Positions 1 through 8,319 are shown, counted from the stretch's first letter. The stretch is 26,781 nucleotides of DNA from an uncultured Ruminococcus sp. (GCA_900539835.1 UQDR01000025.1:1-26781), one strand, 5' to 3'. Notes: generated by a model from the sequence alone, not told the origin. Translations and numbers: made by a program.

Positions 1-149
1 GCTTTGACGGAAGCAAGACAACAAAATGTACACCAAAATGGTTTTTTATATCAGACAACGAAGAAGATAGTGGATTACATCATGCTATAAATTATGTAAC
101 TGTAGACTGTGTTACGGGTGAAATTGAAGTTTTCTTTCCGGGAAATTAA
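1..149 (+). CDS. C-terminal end of a lipoprotein paralogous to the gene at 3247 (partial)
   Basis: The window opens inside an open frame (codons in phase with base 3) that ends with TAA at 147-149. The visible 48 residues include CTPKWFFISD and end TVDCVTGEIEVFFPGN. They align almost residue for residue with the end of the lipoprotein at 3247-4377, and the last 53 bases differ at only one position. It is therefore a second copy of that family, and the array probably continues to the left. The function is unknown. The N-terminus, and with it any lipobox, lies outside the window. Confidence 0.85.
   Translation, partial: FDGSKTTKCTPKWFFISDNEEDSGLHHAINYVTVDCVTGEIEVFFPGN
90..142 (+). repeat. Direct repeat copy A (paralog 3' end)
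   Basis: A 53-base stretch matching 4321-4373 at 52 of 53 positions, inside the 3' end of the paralogous lipoprotein genes. The identity covers synonymous positions too, so it is more than protein-level conservation. Confidence 0.85.
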
Positions 150-288
150 TTTAGAAATGGTAGGATTACTATTAAAAAAACAATTAATTGGGTGTTAATA
201 GAGCTACTAAAAGTGCTCAGACGCTACTTGTTAAAGGCAAAGTTATTTGCGATGCGTACTAATTAATAATTTGAGACAGGAGGTTAAC

Positions 289-843
289 ATGACAAAGATT
301 TGTAATAAGGTGTTTTTAATATTGATTGGCTGTTCATTTATGATGTTTATGAGTGCTTGCCATAATAGTGATACAGAATCTTCTTCTGTGGGTGATGATA
401 CAAAATCCGACTCCGTTTTTATGCCTCTTGACGAGGAAGAATCTTCTTCTACGCTTGATAATATAGAATCCGGTTCGACTTTCAAATGCCCCGACCAATC
501 TGAATTTTCGCTTAGTGCGGAAATTAAAAATTCAAATGTTAAAAGCGGAGATTCTTTTATTATTGATTGTAGTTTGAAAAATAATTCTGATCGGGATTTC
601 TATATTGAACATGGCAGTCAAATATTTACTTACTCATATAATGGAGAGTCAGAGTTCCACACTTTAGTTGCTATTTTAACAAATTTTAAAAGTAACGATA
701 AACTTGAAAGAACCTTGGATATTGCGGCTAAAAAATCAGGTACGATTACTATTGAAACAGAAATACGAGTTAAACCAGATGCGTATTCGGATTTTTATAA
801 AACTTACACCTTTACCAAAGAAATTGAAGTAACTGTTCAATAA
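289..843 (+). CDS. Small predicted lipoprotein with a beta-rich domain
   Basis: 184 residues. The start at 289 is chosen because a perfect AGGAGG (278-283) lies 5 nt upstream; the in-frame ATG at 247 has no ribosome site. Residues 1-23 form a signal peptide ending in a lipobox (MSAC), so Cys24 would be lipidated and the protein anchored to the outer face of the membrane. Residues about 25-75 are a Ser/Asp/Glu-rich linker. About 80-184 has alternating hydrophobic strands with pieces such as NSNVKSGDSFIIDCSLKNNS, which resembles immunoglobulin-like (BsuPI-type) folds. That fold call is inference. I do not recognise the family. A hairpin terminator follows at 892. Confidence 0.75.
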   Translation: MTKICNKVFLILIGCSFMMFMSACHNSDTESSSVGDDTKSDSVFMPLDEEESSSTLDNIESGSTFKCPDQSEFSLSAEIKNSNVKSGDSFIIDCSLKNNSDRDFYIEHGSQIFTYSYNGESEFHTLVAILTNFKSNDKLERTLDIAAKKSGTITIETEIRVKPDAYSDFYKTYTFTKEIEVTVQ

Positions 844-891
844 AATATGATTTGCAGAAAACATATAAGATAAAATAATATATAAAACAAA

Positions 892-936
892 AGAGGCTTA
901 ATCCTTAATTACTTGGGGTTAAGTCTCTGATTTTTT
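892..936 (+). terminator. Rho-independent terminator after the 289 lipoprotein gene
   Basis: AGAGGCTTAATCC (892-904) pairs with GGGTTAAGTCTCT (916-928). This gives about 13 base pairs including two G-U wobbles, followed by T6 at 931-936. It separates the 289 gene from the 1137 gene. Confidence 0.85.
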
Positions 937-1034
937 GTATTATATCTAAAGAGCAGTGCAATAAATTGTAATAGTATACAAAAATAAATAATTATTATAA
1001 ACTATTGCACAAAATTAGTAAAATGTTGATTTAA

Positions 1035-1136
1035 TATAATAAAGGAACAGAAAATGAAAAATTAGAGAGGCGGTTCCAATGCAGAATTAAACTTACTTCG
1101 GACTAATAAAAAATAATAAGAAAAGATGAAATAAAA
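1035..1136 (+). promoter_or_regulatory. Leader of the 1137 gene with a -10 box and a three-codon upstream ORF
   Basis: TATAAT at 1035-1040 is a good -10 element, but no matching -35 stands 16-18 nt upstream, so the promoter call is weak. Further down, GAGAGG (1065-1070) is followed 8 nt later by ATG CAG AAT TAA (1079-1090), a three-codon ORF that ends 46 nt before the true start. The block GAGAGGCGGTTCCAATG has the same layout as boxes in the large RNA at 12184-13107. The ribosome site directly before 1137 is poor (AAGAAAAGATGA). Confidence 0.4.
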
Positions 1137-1535
1137 ATGAGTAAAATTTTTAAAAGAATCGTGGCTATGGGTGCGGCAGTAATGATGATGGCTTCTATTT
1201 CATCTATGGGAGTGAGTGCGGAAAGCGTATCGGTTAATGCGGGAAATTACAAAATGACTTGCACATCTGCACAAAACACATCTCATCAATGGAAATTAAC
1301 CACAAGTATTAATAAGGCAAACACTAACGTTACTGTCAGCGGAACAGGTGCTTATTATACCAGTGTCGGAAAAGCTACAAAAACTATTGGAAATGGAGAT
1401 GGAAGTAATACAAGTGGAATAACTTTGTATTTAAGCAATAGTTACGGATATGGTTGGAAATCTTGTACATCAAGACATACATCTACCGTTACATATTCAG
1501 ATTGGATAGTGAAAGGCAAATTTGTAAACAAGTAA
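1137..1535 (+). CDS. Small secreted protein, family not recognised
   Basis: 132 residues with a classical signal peptide: KIFKR positive head, hydrophobic core with a run of Met, and a likely cut after GVSA (residue 28). There is no lipobox, so the mature product of about 104 residues should be released. The mature part is rich in Ser, Thr, Gly and Tyr, has only two Cys (about residues 41 and 110) that could form a disulfide, and three Trp. Its alternating pattern (TNVTVSGTGAYY, GITLYLSNSYGYGW) suggests a compact beta-sheet protein. A distant lactococcin-972-like bacteriocin was considered because of size, secretion and aromatic/His/Ser content, but the signature is not clear. The gene is monocistronic, with its own leader and terminator. 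Confidence 0.75.
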   Translation: MSKIFKRIVAMGAAVMMMASISSMGVSAESVSVNAGNYKMTCTSAQNTSHQWKLTTSINKANTNVTVSGTGAYYTSVGKATKTIGNGDGSNTSGITLYLSNSYGYGWKSCTSRHTSTVTYSDWIVKGKFVNK

Positions 1536-1540
1536 TCTGG

Positions 1541-1585
1541 CATCAGTATAATGGTGAAGATTTTTTATCATTACACTGATGTTTT
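1541..1585 (+). terminator. Terminator after the 1137 gene
   Basis: CATCAGT (1541-1547) pairs with ACTGATG (1575-1581), with more pairing inside (AATGGTGA against TCATTAC), followed by a short T4 run. It begins 5 nt after the stop codon. The T tract is short, so read-through into the 1622 gene is possible. Confidence 0.65.
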
Positions 1586-1621
1586 ATATTATATATTAAA
1601 ACTTTTAACTGGAGAATTTTT

Positions 1622-3220
1622 ATGAAGAAAAATAAACTAGTTTGTTGGTTAATTATTTTGTTATGTTTATTATCCGGTTGTAAACAGGAAAACAATATAA
1701 CAGAAAATTTAGACAGTTCTTTAACAAATGATTCGATTATTTATGCAAGTAAAACATATTCAGATGGAGCTCCTATTCTTGATTTTGAAACTCGTTATAA
1801 AAATCTTAAAAACAAGTACCCTGATAAAACTATATTGGTGTGGGCAAGCGAGCAAAATATCAGATATGAAAACGAAGTCAATAATTATTTAACAGATAAT
1901 AATTCAGAATATGTTATTTGCTTTAAAAATATTATGGAAGAACTTGAAGATAACAATAAGATGAATGATGAAAAGGGTAATTGGCTTACGTCATATTCCG
2001 AAGTGTTCAGAGAAGAAATAAAAAATTCAGAACAGGTAGATATAGTGTCCACTGAGAAAATGTACCTCGGGTATGATGGATTTATAAATACATATCAATA
2101 CTTTGCAACACAAGGTTGGCTTGAGCCAATTGAGGACTATTTGACAAATACTGAAACAGGTAAAAAGTTTTATAACATTACTTCTGAGAAATATTGGGAA
2201 AGCCTTGAATGTAACGGTCATATATATGGATTTGACGGAAGTCTATCTTGTTTAGGAAACACGGCAGGATATGAATTTAATACTGATTTATTTAACAAGC
2301 TTAATATAAATACTAATGATTTAAAAGGTTCTTATGAAGAAACGTTTAATAAAATTCTGGGCATTTGTAAAAATAATGATTTGCTGTTTTCAGTAAATAA
2401 TTTAATGTTTATGTCAATGTATACTGACTATGATTACATAACCAGCTGTGTATATATAAATGATGACGGTAAAGCTGAAAATATTTTTGAAAGTTATGAA
2501 GCAAAAACATTATTTAATTTAATCTATGAAGGTTTTAATAATGGATATATTACTAATAGAATAAATTCTGTGCCTAAAGAAAGATTAATGGGTATAACTA
2601 TTGACAGAACCTGTGGTGGATATTTAGTTGATAAAATAAATTTGAGTAGTTATTTCTCATCACTCGGTACGGAATCAGATGGTATTAGATCTTTTCAGCT
2701 GTTTCCAAAATGCTCGGATACTATACATTCCACAGTAACGGCAACAGGAATAAGCTCATCATCTGAAAATAAGGATTTGGCATTTGACGCATTAGCTAAA
2801 ATAATGACTGATGAAAAGCTTAATAATCTTATATGCTATGGGACTGATTATGAGATTGTAGATGGATGTGTTAGTCCTAATGGTCATTATGACACGATGG
2901 ACGTTGGAAATAAACTTGTTAATATGCCTTTTATGGGATTTGAATATTCAGATAAAAAGGAAAGATTAAACACGGCATTTCAAAATTCTAAAATGTCTGA
3001 GAACATAAAGTTTATTTTCAGTAGTTCCAAGGTATCTTCTCAAGTAGCTGAAACTGAAAAAATAATTTATGAAATTATAGAGGATTTTCCATCAACCAAA
3101 TTTAAAAGCGGAGAAGAATATCTACAAATACTTAACAAGAAGCTATACGACGCAGGCTTACAGGAAGTTCTTGACGAAGCCAACCGCCAGCTGGAGGAGT
3201 ATCATAATAAGAATAATTAA
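1622..3220 (+). CDS. Extracellular solute-binding lipoprotein (ABC-importer type), copy 1
   Basis: 532 residues. GGAG (1611-1614) stands 7 nt before the ATG. The signal peptide ends in a lipobox, LLSGC, with Cys20 as the lipid site, so the protein should sit on the outer membrane face. The body looks like a family-1 solute-binding protein. WLEPIEDYLTNTETGKKFYN and the following WESLECNGHIYGFDG resemble the hinge/cleft segment of such proteins, and the C-terminus (AGLQEVLDEANRQLEEY) is typical of carbohydrate or oligopeptide binders. No permease or ATPase gene is nearby, so substrate and partner are unknown; a sensory or scavenging role is also possible. It is paralogous to 4463-6010; the last 35 coding bases of the pair match at 33 positions. 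Confidence 0.8.
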   Translation: MKKNKLVCWLIILLCLLSGCKQENNITENLDSSLTNDSIIYASKTYSDGAPILDFETRYKNLKNKYPDKTILVWASEQNIRYENEVNNYLTDNNSEYVICFKNIMEELEDNNKMNDEKGNWLTSYSEVFREEIKNSEQVDIVSTEKMYLGYDGFINTYQYFATQGWLEPIEDYLTNTETGKKFYNITSEKYWESLECNGHIYGFDGSLSCLGNTAGYEFNTDLFNKLNINTNDLKGSYEETFNKILGICKNNDLLFSVNNLMFMSMYTDYDYITSCVYINDDGKAENIFESYEAKTLFNLIYEGFNNGYITNRINSVPKERLMGITIDRTCGGYLVDKINLSSYFSSLGTESDGIRSFQLFPKCSDTIHSTVTATGISSSSENKDLAFDALAKIMTDEKLNNLICYGTDYEIVDGCVSPNGHYDTMDVGNKLVNMPFMGFEYSDKKERLNTAFQNSKMSENIKFIFSSSKVSSQVAETEKIIYEIIEDFPSTKFKSGEEYLQILNKKLYDAGLQEVLDEANRQLEEYHNKNN

Positions 3221-3246
3221 AACTTTTCGATTTAAGGTGAACTAAA

Positions 3247-4377
3247 ATGAAAAAACAACTATTTTCAGTTTCTGTAATTGCAATATGTCTTTTATCTTCC
3301 TGCACTAAGACACCTGAAAATATAGAAGGTGCTAATCATAACATAGACCTAAAATCAACAAACAAAGTATCAGTCGAACATATTCTTGATGACTTTGATG
3401 AAGCTTTTAAAACGGAATATACAAAATTTAAATTGCCTGATAAGTCATCTGTTATCATAAATCAGCCTGAGGGTGTTTATGATCTTGAATTGAAATATGT
3501 CAATGATAAAAAAAATATTGAATGGATAAAAAATAAATTAATTGAACTGGCAAAAATTTTTGATATTCCAGATGATAGGGGAATTGAGAATGTTAATAAT
3601 GAAAATAGCAGATTTATTTTGGAAACCCCTGAAAAAGCAATTGACATTACCATATTTTCAAGTCCATATTTCATTTTGAAAAAAGATTATGATCTAAATA
3701 ACATGGTTATTACTAAAACAAAATATTTAGATCGAACAAGTCGTGATAAATTGAATCAACAATTTTATGATATCGTTAAAACAGCAAGTCCATTAGCAGA
3801 TAATATTAATGATATAATGGAAAGTAAGTTAAATAATATTCCGACAGATTTATACATTAAGGATTATAACGGAGAAGAGTTTTATGAACTTGACCTTCAA
3901 CAAAGTTATAAAGGTATAGGAATTCAATGTATTTTTCCTAAACACCCTACAGAAGAAATGCTAATGGGAGATAATTCTATTATGGCTATGTCTATGTATA
4001 CTCATTTACTTTTAGATTCTAATTTAAATCTAAACCTATATATTGGTTGTAATGGTTATATTCCTGTTAAATCTGAGCCAATTAAAAATATGATTTCATT
4101 TAAGGGAGCATGTGATATTTTGGAATCAGAGCTTGCTGAAAACACAAATTTTGAATTTGATGATGTTAAGCTTTGGTATGAACCGAGAGGGACTATTATT
4201 GATTTATCAGATTCATCAGTTTCAACATATGATGCCCATGATGGCAATAAAACTATAAAATGCACACCGAAATGGTATTTTATATCTGATGAAAGCAGTG
4301 AAGCAGAGTTACATATGATTAATTATATAACTGTAGACTGTGTTACGGGTGAAATTGAAGTTTTCTTTCCGGGGTGA
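3247..4377 (+). CDS. Lipoprotein of unknown function, paralog of the gene cut at position 1
   Basis: 376 residues. AAGGTGA upstream of the ATG is a good ribosome site, and the gene begins 26 nt after the 1622 gene, so the two are probably co-transcribed. The signal peptide ends in LSSC (Cys19 lipid site). The rest is a soluble extracellular region without repeats or transmembrane segments. The end CTPKWYFISD...TVDCVTGEIEVFFPG is shared with the truncated gene at 1-149. I do not recognise the family. Pairing with a solute-binding lipoprotein on both sides suggests a shared surface task, but that is inference. Confidence 0.75.
   Translation: MKKQLFSVSVIAICLLSSCTKTPENIEGANHNIDLKSTNKVSVEHILDDFDEAFKTEYTKFKLPDKSSVIINQPEGVYDLELKYVNDKKNIEWIKNKLIELAKIFDIPDDRGIENVNNENSRFILETPEKAIDITIFSSPYFILKKDYDLNNMVITKTKYLDRTSRDKLNQQFYDIVKTASPLADNINDIMESKLNNIPTDLYIKDYNGEEFYELDLQQSYKGIGIQCIFPKHPTEEMLMGDNSIMAMSMYTHLLLDSNLNLNLYIGCNGYIPVKSEPIKNMISFKGACDILESELAENTNFEFDDVKLWYEPRGTIIDLSDSSVSTYDAHDGNKTIKCTPKWYFISDESSEAELHMINYITVDCVTGEIEVFFPG
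4321..4373 (+). repeat. Direct repeat copy B (paralog 3' end)
   Basis: Partner of the repeat at 90-142. Similarity continues upstream at lower identity (for example at 4258-4290 against 27-59). Confidence 0.85.
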
Positions 4378-4462
4378 AATTTTCTGTTTCCTATTATCTG
4401 TATTAAACTGAACGTAAATCATTAGCCTCTGCAAATTTATACATAGATAAAAGGATGAAATT

Positions 4463-6010
4463 ATGAGTAGATTAAAAAAATGTATTGTATTTTTATGTAC
4501 TGTACTAATGTTAGTAAGTTGTAAAAATGTAAATAACAAAAATGATAACGGAACAAAAAGCTCGCTTGATTATTCACATTTACAATTAGACGGTGTATAC
4601 TATTTGAACTGTGAAGATGGGTTGAAAGATAAGAAACAGCTGACCATAATTCTCGATAGTATTAAAATATCTTTTCTTCCCGAAATTGATCCTGAAATTA
4701 TAAAAGAATTTAATAATAGGCTTGATAAAGATGGATATGATTTTGCAGTGAATTTTGAAATTGTTGATGCGAGAAAAATTTCACCGATTGATTATTACGA
4801 ACGATGTATTGATGAAAATAAGACTATTGATATTATTTCTTGTGAGACAGAAATATCTCAGGATATAATTAATTCTTTTCCTGAAAGCTTTGAATGTAAA
4901 GCTCATGAAAAAATTTTTTGGGAATTTGTAGATAAAAATTATTTAATTTCATTAAACGATTATTTAAAAACAAATGAAGGTGAACAATTATATAATATTT
5001 TTCCCGAAATTTATTGGGATAGGATAACGGATAATGATGGTAAAATTTACGGTATATATGATACTATTTACGATCCGCTTTCACTTGAATTTGTCGAAGA
5101 CGTTGCAGATAAATATAATTACGATTATAAAAAATTTAACGGGAATTTTACTTCATTGGAAAGTATATTAAAAAAAATGAAAAATGAATCCGATGTTGCG
5201 GGATTATATATTAATACATTATTTGCGGATACAATGTATGAATACTTTGAATATTCGTGTCTTGATTGTGGAATCTATATCAATGAAAGAACCGGTAAAG
5301 CAGAAAATATATTTAACAATGAAGATTTTATAAAATACATAAAAACAATTAGCAAATTTAAAAAAAGCGGATATATTTTGGATCTTGATGAGCATCCGGA
5401 TGACTTAAAAACATGTTTGTGTACTACTGCTCGTTTTTCTTCTACTCAAGATTACAATCAAATGATAATAGCTGATTCTTATCTAAAAAATCGAGATTCT
5501 TGCGGCGGTTTAGGAATAACATCATCTTCAAAATATCCTGATGAAGCGTTTAAATTATTGTATTTGTTATATACAGATAGCGAATATGCCTCTTTGCTGC
5601 AATGCGGTATCGAAGGTAAAAATTATACAATAACGAATAAAAATGAAGTCGAATTAAATGAAGAATATTCAACTTTTGGTGATCTTGACACTTTTCAGGC
5701 TAATCCGTATATCACCGATAGAAACTTTGAGATGATTGTTACAACAGAAGAAAAACAGCGTTTATTAAAAGAAATGTTTAAGAGGGTTAAAAAATCTAAG
5801 ACTTATGGTTTTGAGTATCCTGAAACCGATAAAACAAAAGCTATTAAAGAAATATACAAAAAATACGATGGTTTATATTATGGTGCTTTTAACAATGTTG
5901 AAAAGACTTTAGAACAAGCAAATAAGGAATTAAAATCAGCCGGATTAGATGAGGTTTTAAATGATATTAACCGCCAGCTGGAGAAGTATTATAATAAGAA
6001 TAACTTTTAA
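4463..6010 (+). CDS. Extracellular solute-binding lipoprotein, copy 2
   Basis: 515 residues, with AAAGGATG as the ribosome site. The lipobox is LVSC (Cys20). The cleft-like segment YLISLNDYLKTNEGEQLYN followed by YWDRITDNDGKIYGIYD parallels the 1622 protein, and the C-terminus (AGLDEVLNDINRQLEKYYNK) is nearly the same. Elsewhere the two have diverged strongly, so this is an old duplication with a recently homogenised tail. It lies 85 nt after the 3247 gene on the same strand and is likely the last gene of the array; a terminator follows at 6129. No transporter partner is in the window. Confidence 0.8.
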   Translation: MSRLKKCIVFLCTVLMLVSCKNVNNKNDNGTKSSLDYSHLQLDGVYYLNCEDGLKDKKQLTIILDSIKISFLPEIDPEIIKEFNNRLDKDGYDFAVNFEIVDARKISPIDYYERCIDENKTIDIISCETEISQDIINSFPESFECKAHEKIFWEFVDKNYLISLNDYLKTNEGEQLYNIFPEIYWDRITDNDGKIYGIYDTIYDPLSLEFVEDVADKYNYDYKKFNGNFTSLESILKKMKNESDVAGLYINTLFADTMYEYFEYSCLDCGIYINERTGKAENIFNNEDFIKYIKTISKFKKSGYILDLDEHPDDLKTCLCTTARFSSTQDYNQMIIADSYLKNRDSCGGLGITSSSKYPDEAFKLLYLLYTDSEYASLLQCGIEGKNYTITNKNEVELNEEYSTFGDLDTFQANPYITDRNFEMIVTTEEKQRLLKEMFKRVKKSKTYGFEYPETDKTKAIKEIYKKYDGLYYGAFNNVEKTLEQANKELKSAGLDEVLNDINRQLEKYYNKNNF

Positions 6011-6128
6011 AGTGATATTTGCATCTATCTACAAATTATGTAATTACAATTATAGTCATTCCAATTAGATAATGTAAATGCGAAAAGCGGAATGTTGATA
6101 TTTGTTGAGCAAGAAAATAATAAAATGA

Positions 6129-6158
6129 AGAGCTTATCTGTCAAGATATGCTCTTTTT
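6129..6158 (+). terminator. Terminator after the lipoprotein array
   Basis: AGAGCTTATC (6129-6138) pairs with GATATGCTCT (6145-6154) with one mismatch and a 6-nt loop, followed by T5. Confidence 0.85.
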
Positions 6159-6164
6159 GTATAC

Positions 6165-6193
6165 TTGATTTTAGTATGACATTGTGATATAAT
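6165..6193 (+). promoter_or_regulatory. Promoter of leuB and the PP2C gene
   Basis: TTGATT (6165-6170), a 17-nt spacer, then TATAAT (6188-6193) preceded by TGA, an extended -10. Transcription should start near 6200. Confidence 0.8.
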
Positions 6194-6315
6194 AGGTTTA
6201 GCCTAAACTGGGCAAATCACGATATAAGTTGGTTTAAAATCTAAATATTGCCCCCGCTGTCGAAAGTTTGGCTGTAAATTATATTGTAATATATTAAACG
6301 AAAGAAGTGTTCGGA

Positions 6316-7398
6316 ATGGATAAAAAAATAGCAGTAATAAAAGGCGATGGAATAGGTCCTGAAATTGTTACGGAAGCAATGAAGGTTCTTGATAAGGTTG
6401 CAGAAAAGTTTGGACATGAATTTGAATATGACCAGCTTCTTATGGGCGGATGCTCTATTGACGCTAACGGTGTTCCTCTGACTGACGAAACGGTTGAAAG
6501 ATGCAAAGCCGCTGATGCTGTACTTATGGGTTCGATCGGCGGAAATACTACAACTTCACCATGGTATAAGCTCCCTCCTCAGCTTCGTCCGGAAGCAGGA
6601 CTGCTGAAAATCAGAAAAGAGCTTGGACTTTTTGCAAACCTTCGTCCTGCTGTGCTTTATCCTCAGCTTTCAGGCGCTTGTCCTCTTAAAGAAGAAATCA
6701 GCGCTAAGGGATTTGATATGCTGATCATGCGTGAGCTTACAGGCGGACTTTATTTTGGCGAAAGAAAAACCGAAGAGGTTGACGGTGTTATGACAGCGGT
6801 TGATACTCTTTCATATAATGAAAATGAAATCAGAAGAATTGCTGTTAAGGCATTTGAAGTTGCAATGAAGAGAAATAAGAAAGTTACTTCTGTTGATAAG
6901 GCCAATGTGCTTGATTCATCACGTCTTTGGAGAAAAGTAGTAGAAGAAGTTGCAAAGGATTATCCTGAAGTAACGCTTGAGCATATGCTGGTTGATAATT
7001 CAGCTATGCAGCTTGTAAAAGACCCTGCACAGTTTGATGTAATGGTAACAGAGAACATGTTCGGCGATATTCTTTCTGATGAAGCGTCAATGATTACAGG
7101 TTCAATCGGAATGCTTGCATCTGCAAGTATGAATGAAACAAAGTTTGGTCTTTATGAGCCAAGCGGCGGATCTGCACCTGACATTGCAGGTATGAACAAG
7201 GCTAACCCGATTGCTACAATTCTTTCCGCAGCAATGATGCTTAGATATTCATTTGATATGACAGAAGAAGCTGACGCTGTAGAAAATGCGGTAAATAGAG
7301 TTCTTGACGACGGTATCAGAACAGGTGATATAATGTCTGACGGCATGACTTTAGTTAGCTGCAGCGGCATGGGTGACGCTGTTTGCGAAAGAATTTAA
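6316..7398 (+). CDS. leuB: 3-Isopropylmalate dehydrogenase
   Basis: Catalyses the NAD-dependent oxidation and decarboxylation of 3-isopropylmalate, the third step of leucine synthesis, in the cytoplasm. 360 residues, the usual length. The ATG at 6316 is preferred because MDKKIAVIKGDGIGPEI is the family N-terminus and AGAAG lies 8 nt upstream; an in-frame GTG at 6307 would add three residues. Visible family features are the GDGIGPEIV nucleotide/substrate loop, the substrate region with LRPEAGLLKIRKELGLFANLRP, MRELTGGLYFG, DKANVL, and the metal-binding segment GDILSDEASMITGSIGMLAS. Unusually, leuA, leuC and leuD are not adjacent. The gene is followed by a phosphatase gene only 9 nt away, apparently in one transcript. 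Confidence 0.96.
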   Translation: MDKKIAVIKGDGIGPEIVTEAMKVLDKVAEKFGHEFEYDQLLMGGCSIDANGVPLTDETVERCKAADAVLMGSIGGNTTTSPWYKLPPQLRPEAGLLKIRKELGLFANLRPAVLYPQLSGACPLKEEISAKGFDMLIMRELTGGLYFGERKTEEVDGVMTAVDTLSYNENEIRRIAVKAFEVAMKRNKKVTSVDKANVLDSSRLWRKVVEEVAKDYPEVTLEHMLVDNSAMQLVKDPAQFDVMVTENMFGDILSDEASMITGSIGMLASASMNETKFGLYEPSGGSAPDIAGMNKANPIATILSAAMMLRYSFDMTEEADAVENAVNRVLDDGIRTGDIMSDGMTLVSCSGMGDAVCERI

Positions 7399-7407
7399 TA
7401 GCTTGCT

Positions 7408-8319
7408 GTGAAATATTACGTTTACGGTTTTACGGATAAAGGAAATTATCGTAATCACAATGAGGACGCTATGCTGATTAATAATGAGGTTATTCGGCAG
7501 GGCGGTGGAGAAGCAGTAATTTCCGCTCCATATTTGTCAGCTGTCTGTGACGGCGTGGGCGGAGAGCATAAAGGTGAAATTGCCTCAAAGCTCTGTCTGC
7601 AATATTTATCGCTGCTTAATTATAACAGCAGTACAGATTTAAGTGCCGAATTAATGGCAATACATAATAATATTAAAAAATACGGAATTACTCACGATGA
7701 TTCTGTAAATATGCAGACAACTTTATGCTGTCTTGCTGTAGATGAAAACGACGGTGCTGTGTGTGTAAATGTGGGGGACAGCAGGCTTTATAGATATGTA
7801 AAAGGCAAGGCAAGGCAGATTTCTTCCGACCAGACCTATGGAAGATATCTTTATGAACAGGGAGAGATCAATGACATAGATGAGCTTGAACCTCAAATGC
7901 GTTCAGCGATTATCTCATCTATGGGAAGTGTCCTGCAAAATCCTAAAATTGATTTCTTTCCGTTTGTATCTCCTTTTGGATTAGAGGATGATGACACTGT
8001 TTTTATTTGCTCGGACGGAGTGTCAGATTTTATTACCACTGATGAAATTGAAATAGCAATGTCTTTGGAAGTGCCATTCAAGGATAAAATTGAAGCACTT
8101 TGTGAGCTTGCTTTAAAAAGCGGCAGTACCGACAATATTTCAATAATTGGGATAAAGCCATTCAAATCTTCCGAGGAGTATGAAAATATAACTTCTCCTA
8201 AAGCTATTGAGGAGGAAGAGTTTGTTCCTCAGGTTGCTGTAGAAGAAAAGGATTTAGCAGATCAGTCTATTGCAAGCCTTGAGAAGTTTATTACTGATTT
8301 GAATAGTGATGAATGCTGA
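7408..8319 (+). CDS. PP2C-family serine/threonine protein phosphatase
   Basis: 303 residues, metal-dependent removal of phosphate from Ser/Thr (Stp/PrpC type). It starts with GTG 9 nt after leuB. There is no good ribosome site, so translation may be coupled to leuB. The catalytic motifs are complete: RNHNEDAM (Asp20), CDGVGGEHKGE (Asp48), VNVGDSRLYRY, ICSDGVSDF and GSTDNISII, which covers the metal-binding aspartates. The domain occupies about residues 1-250. The last 50 residues are an acidic tail with no recognised motif. Such phosphatases usually oppose a PASTA Ser/Thr kinase and often lie next to its gene; no kinase is here, so its target is unknown. Confidence 0.93.
   Translation: MKYYVYGFTDKGNYRNHNEDAMLINNEVIRQGGGEAVISAPYLSAVCDGVGGEHKGEIASKLCLQYLSLLNYNSSTDLSAELMAIHNNIKKYGITHDDSVNMQTTLCCLAVDENDGAVCVNVGDSRLYRYVKGKARQISSDQTYGRYLYEQGEINDIDELEPQMRSAIISSMGSVLQNPKIDFFPFVSPFGLEDDDTVFICSDGVSDFITTDEIEIAMSLEVPFKDKIEALCELALKSGSTDNISIIGIKPFKSSEEYENITSPKAIEEEEFVPQVAVEEKDLADQSIASLEKFITDLNSDEC

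Larger units (their letters stand above)
6011..6306. other. Intergenic region between the lipoprotein array and leuB
   Basis: The region contains a terminator (6129-6158), the leuB promoter (6165-6193) and a leuB leader of about 110 nt. In the leader I see short pairings (GCC/GGGC near 6201-6213 and GCC...GGC at 6251-6273). There is no T-box, leader peptide with a Leu run, or other riboswitch that I recognise. The first 118 nt look featureless and AT-rich. Confidence 0.6.

Noticed and set aside
247..288. N-terminal extension of the small lipoprotein from the ATG at 247
   Set aside because: No ribosome site, and it would place 14 residues before a complete signal peptide; ATG 289 has a perfect AGGAGG.
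1005..1040. TTGCAC as the -35 of the 1137 promoter
   Set aside because: The spacer to TATAAT would be 24 nt, too long for the main sigma factor.
6194..6306. Leucine leader peptide, T-box or other riboswitch before leuB
   Set aside because: No Leu codon run, no T-box sequence, no terminator/antiterminator pair; only short weak pairings.
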